Below, piece after piece: positions 61,121-64,000 of a stretch of DNA of 64,000 nucleotides. The notes under the pieces are model-generated. The model ran no database searches, had not been told where the DNA came from, and worked only from the letters and a program-made list of their open reading frames with translations. The DNA is from Isoetes taiwanensis (Eukaryota > Streptophyta > Lycopodiopsida > Isoetales > Isoetaceae): assembly GCA_021234155.1 (NCBI GenBank), contig JAJEKV010000005.1:22085584-22149583 (forward strand). Reading direction: 5' to 3'. Both the position numbers and the translations under genes were made by a program. Position 1 is the first letter of the stretch. Every line of letters starts with the position of its first letter.

Positions 61121-63300
61121 TTTGAACATGGTTGACTTGCTGATTACCCACCGTGGCATGGACCGTGGGTGTAGAGGTAACCCGGCCCCAACTAAAGCAG
61201 TTGGGGTGGTAGCTGGTCCTTGAGCGGGGCAGAGTTTTAAAATGGTTGCCAAGCTTAAAGGAATTTTGATCTTGGCTAGCTCCTCTTGGAGTTCTAGAGG
61301 CACATGAGAAAAAGGATGCTGGGTTCCTTGGTCTTTGGAGTGCGTGGTAGTGAAGCGACAACTTCTTTGAGTAAGTCAACCTCGGCGGCAATATTGGGAT
61401 ACGTCGAGGCGTGGAGGTTGAGATGTGGAAGGGGTATCTTGTCTTTGTTGAGCTCGGTGGTGGCATGAACATTTGCCAATGTGCGGCCTTCCGCGGCTTG
61501 CATGAGGTTCAAAATGCTTTGGCGAACTTTTGGCATGACATGTGGCATGAGCTTCTCCAAGTCGGTGCAAAGTGAACCTTTTTTCGTCCTCATGAGGAAT
61601 GGTGTCAGCTGCAAAGGCGGGGTTGCGTGCCATTGAATAATGGTCAAGGGGCGTGATGCCTTGGTCTGGCGTGAAACTAAACCAACCCAATTTGACAATT
61701 TGGATTTGGAGGATTAAGTGCGAAAAATTTCCTCTTGTGCTTGTTGATCCGGTGAGGTTGATTTCTTTGGAGCTGGTTGATAAGCGTGATTCTTTGGCTC
61801 TTGGTGGCTTCTTAAGAACTGGTCTCGAGGGCCTTGTTTGCCATTAGCAATCGAGTTGGTAAGCCGTGAGGCCCGGACCGATGTGATACGATTGGTGCGA
61901 GGGAAGCTGTGTACGAACTTGTGGAAGTTGAGGACCTGCCCGTGGTGGTATGACCCCATTCTTGGCGGTGATAACAACGAGCTTTAGAAGGATCAAAAAG
62001 GAGGGCGTGGGTTGGATCCCGTGGTTGCTCTATTCTGATAGAGTTGAGTGGAGTTGCTGAAGTGGTGGCTGGCGATAGTGCGATTGTTGCTGAGGTGTGG
62101 TTTGCACTTGATAAACCATTTTGTTGCGGAGCGGTGTGGGATGAGTGCGAGGGTGCACTCTTCCAGGTGGCATGATTGCACATGTTGCATCGCTTGCAAT
62201 GAGGCGAGGCCATTGGTGGAGTTGCACTCATTTGCCAAATGGCCTTGGTATTTGCAAATATGGCACATTTGGCTATTTGTGGATTAAGCGTGTTGAGGTG
62301 AACAGTAGTTTGTGGAACCATGACAGGTGGAATGAGCGGGAGCTCTTGAAGAGCCACGCCTCGGGGAGGAAACATTGGCCCGAGTGATTGACAAGGTCGA
62401 TAGCCTGCTCAAAGTCTTGGGGCCTTGAGTATTGAGTCATGGTCGAATGGCTGGAGGAAGTCCTTGGAGAAACCGGACCAAAAATCTGGCTGTGTGGGGT
62501 ACTCCTTGAGCTTACTTAGCGAGAATGTGAAGTCGATCCGCCAAAAATCCGAGGCGGAGACTCCGTGGGCTCTTGTTGAAGTTCATTGAGTTGCTTGAGA
62601 TGAAGTTGATCATCATCCGTGGTCCCATAATGAGGCAGAAAAGCGAGTTCTCATTTTCGACCCGATCTTGTTTCCAATGGCTTTTGTTGGACATGAGCCA
62701 TTGATGAGCTCCACCTTGGGTGGTGGAAAAAGATGTGGAATTCCAGTTGAGGTTGCGCATGACCATTTAGGACAGCTAGAGCCTCAAATTCTTCCATGTG
62801 GGCCTGAGCACTTTGGTCTAAGGGTTTGCCTTTTCGTGTTGCCAAAAGGTGGGATAAGTCGGTTTTAGTCACGAAAGGTAGATGTGAAAGTGCTTTGGCT
62901 GGGCCGGGGAGCGGTATAGTGAGGATATTGAGGTTGAGTTGGATGTGGCATGGTGCTGAAGGACCACGATGAAGGGTGTGCTTGCGGTTGGAGAAAGTAA
63001 ATTTGGAGCATTGGTTTTGAGATCTGTAAGGTTGTAAGCGGGAAGGCGATGGGAAAGCGTAGGGGAAAGGATATTCTGGGTAGGCGCCAAAGGAGGCGAT
63101 GTGGATATCCGTGCCCACGGGGAGATGATGGTTGTGAAGGAAGAGGCGTATGGCACGAAGAATGATGGATGTAGGCATGTTCGGGGGTATGGAAAGTCAC
63201 GGTTGAGAAGGTTGAGCGATAAGGCCCCGAGCAAGCGGATGAGGGGACTGAGGTTGTGAGCAATGTTTGCACGCTTTGGGGGGGGCTGGGGCGAGACAGA
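61121..63300 (-). pseudogene. gag region of LTR-RT 3
   Basis: On the minus strand: a Pro/Ser-rich N-terminus (63303-62870), a capsid-like helix pattern (about 62830-62660, AHMEEFEALAVLNG), and one clear zinc knuckle CHICKYQGHLANEC (CX2CX4HX4C, about 62265-62224), then a basic linker to the protease. Confidence 0.68.
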
Positions 63301-63545
63301 CACGAGGGGGTTGAAGTACTGACCGGAGCCCTAGGCAGAAGATGGCCTCCCCTCTATGTCATAAGCGAGATCCATACATGTCGCTGTACGGTTTCCGGCT
63401 TACATGGCGCCCAAGCGTAGAGGCCACGAGGAAAGGAGTTCTTCTCAAGGAAATTGCAGCATGCACATGGCGTGTACAAAGTAGGATGGAATCGAACCCC
63501 GCAGCGGCGCGGTGTTTGGGGAGATGCGGGTTTCGAACTGGAAGA

Positions 63546-64000
63546 TGACCCTCTGTGAGGACCCGTGGATCTAATGTGAGAGTCCGAGGGGACTATGTCA
63601 CGGAGCGGGAGGATTTGCAGGAAGAGAAGAAAGCGAGTAACAAAATGAGAGAAAAATGATAAGCACTTTGATATCCGTGATGAACATACATGAGCTCTAA
63701 TAGAGAGAAAACTAAAAGGAGACAAGACTCAAAACTCATCTAAAAACTCATGTGCTAGCTCTACTCATATATATAGTACAATGGCCTTGGGCCCAATATA
63801 GACACTACGGGTGATCTGGGTGCTTGGGCGCTCACGGAAGGAGGCGATTGGCGAGGAATGTTGTTGATTGCCTCTTAAAGTGCCTAGAATACTTGGCGTG
63901 GCAGTAGCCGCGGGCGGTGGTGGCAGATCACTTGTCAGCGGCGCCTCTTGTTGACCGACCCGCGGGCTTTGTGCGTGGTCTGGCTGCTTGGTCTTCTGGC
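63546..64000 (-). repeat. LTR of LTR-RT 3 (5' LTR), cut by the window edge
   Basis: Repeats 53165 onward with scattered differences, many at CAG/CTG. It continues past 64,000, so its full length and the target duplication cannot be checked. Confidence 0.72.

Noticed and set aside
63480-63545. tRNA-like GGTTCGA arms or a primer-binding site beside the LTR of LTR-RT 3
   Set aside because: Stems do not pair fully, and no TGG start follows a clear LTR CA end, so neither a tRNA nor a primer site can be supported.

Overview
This is a window of plant nuclear DNA. The support is spliced genes with GT-AG introns for two plastid-type proteins (an SPD1/Ycf45-like ATPase and a NifU-like Fe-S scaffold), plant Ty3/gypsy and copia retrotransposons, and Helitrons with plant-type CTAG ends. 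The transposon density suggests a large genome. I cannot name the species or safely choose between fern, lycophyte, gymnosperm and angiosperm.

Layout. 1-15,522: a head-to-tail Helitron array. Unit 1 is partial, unit 2 is complete (3257-7627), a spare 3' end follows (7628-7839), and unit 3 (7840-12149) runs into an older Helitron body that holds exon scraps, including an antisense LRR-receptor fragment, and two further 3' ends at 15003 and 15522. 15,523-17,000: the most unusual gene here, a protein joining a transposon-associated DUF8039-like region, a short repeat linker and a C-terminal histone H3 fold. 17,000-19,250: no clear gene, but palindromic motifs. 19,253-21,420 (minus): a broken, transposon-like coiled-coil and zinc-cluster gene. 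About 21,700-21,973: a poly(A)-tailed retroposon end.

22,483-28,015 (minus): an intact nine-exon SPD1/Ycf45-like gene whose splice phases all close; its 2.2-kb intron holds a copia relic. Its 5' side carries a large GC-rich palindrome, a terminal-inverted-repeat element and a minus-strand Helitron 3' end. 30,305-43,386: a bounded 13.1-kb Ty3/gypsy chromovirus with two LTRs and a matching GTGTG target duplication. 44,731-45,811 (minus): an NFU-type gene. 47,585-about 53,160 (minus): LTR and pol of a second element of the same chromovirus family, cut off by a third, Tat-like Ty3/gypsy element (53,165-64,000 and beyond, minus) whose second LTR runs off the window.

The two recognisable host genes are unrelated plastid housekeeping functions. 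Most of the rest is mobile DNA. Where copies of a repeat can be compared, many differences fall at CAG/CTG trinucleotides in otherwise identical sequence. Some apparent frameshifts and stops in the mobile DNA may therefore be assembly or base-calling artefacts at methylated CHG sites rather than true decay.
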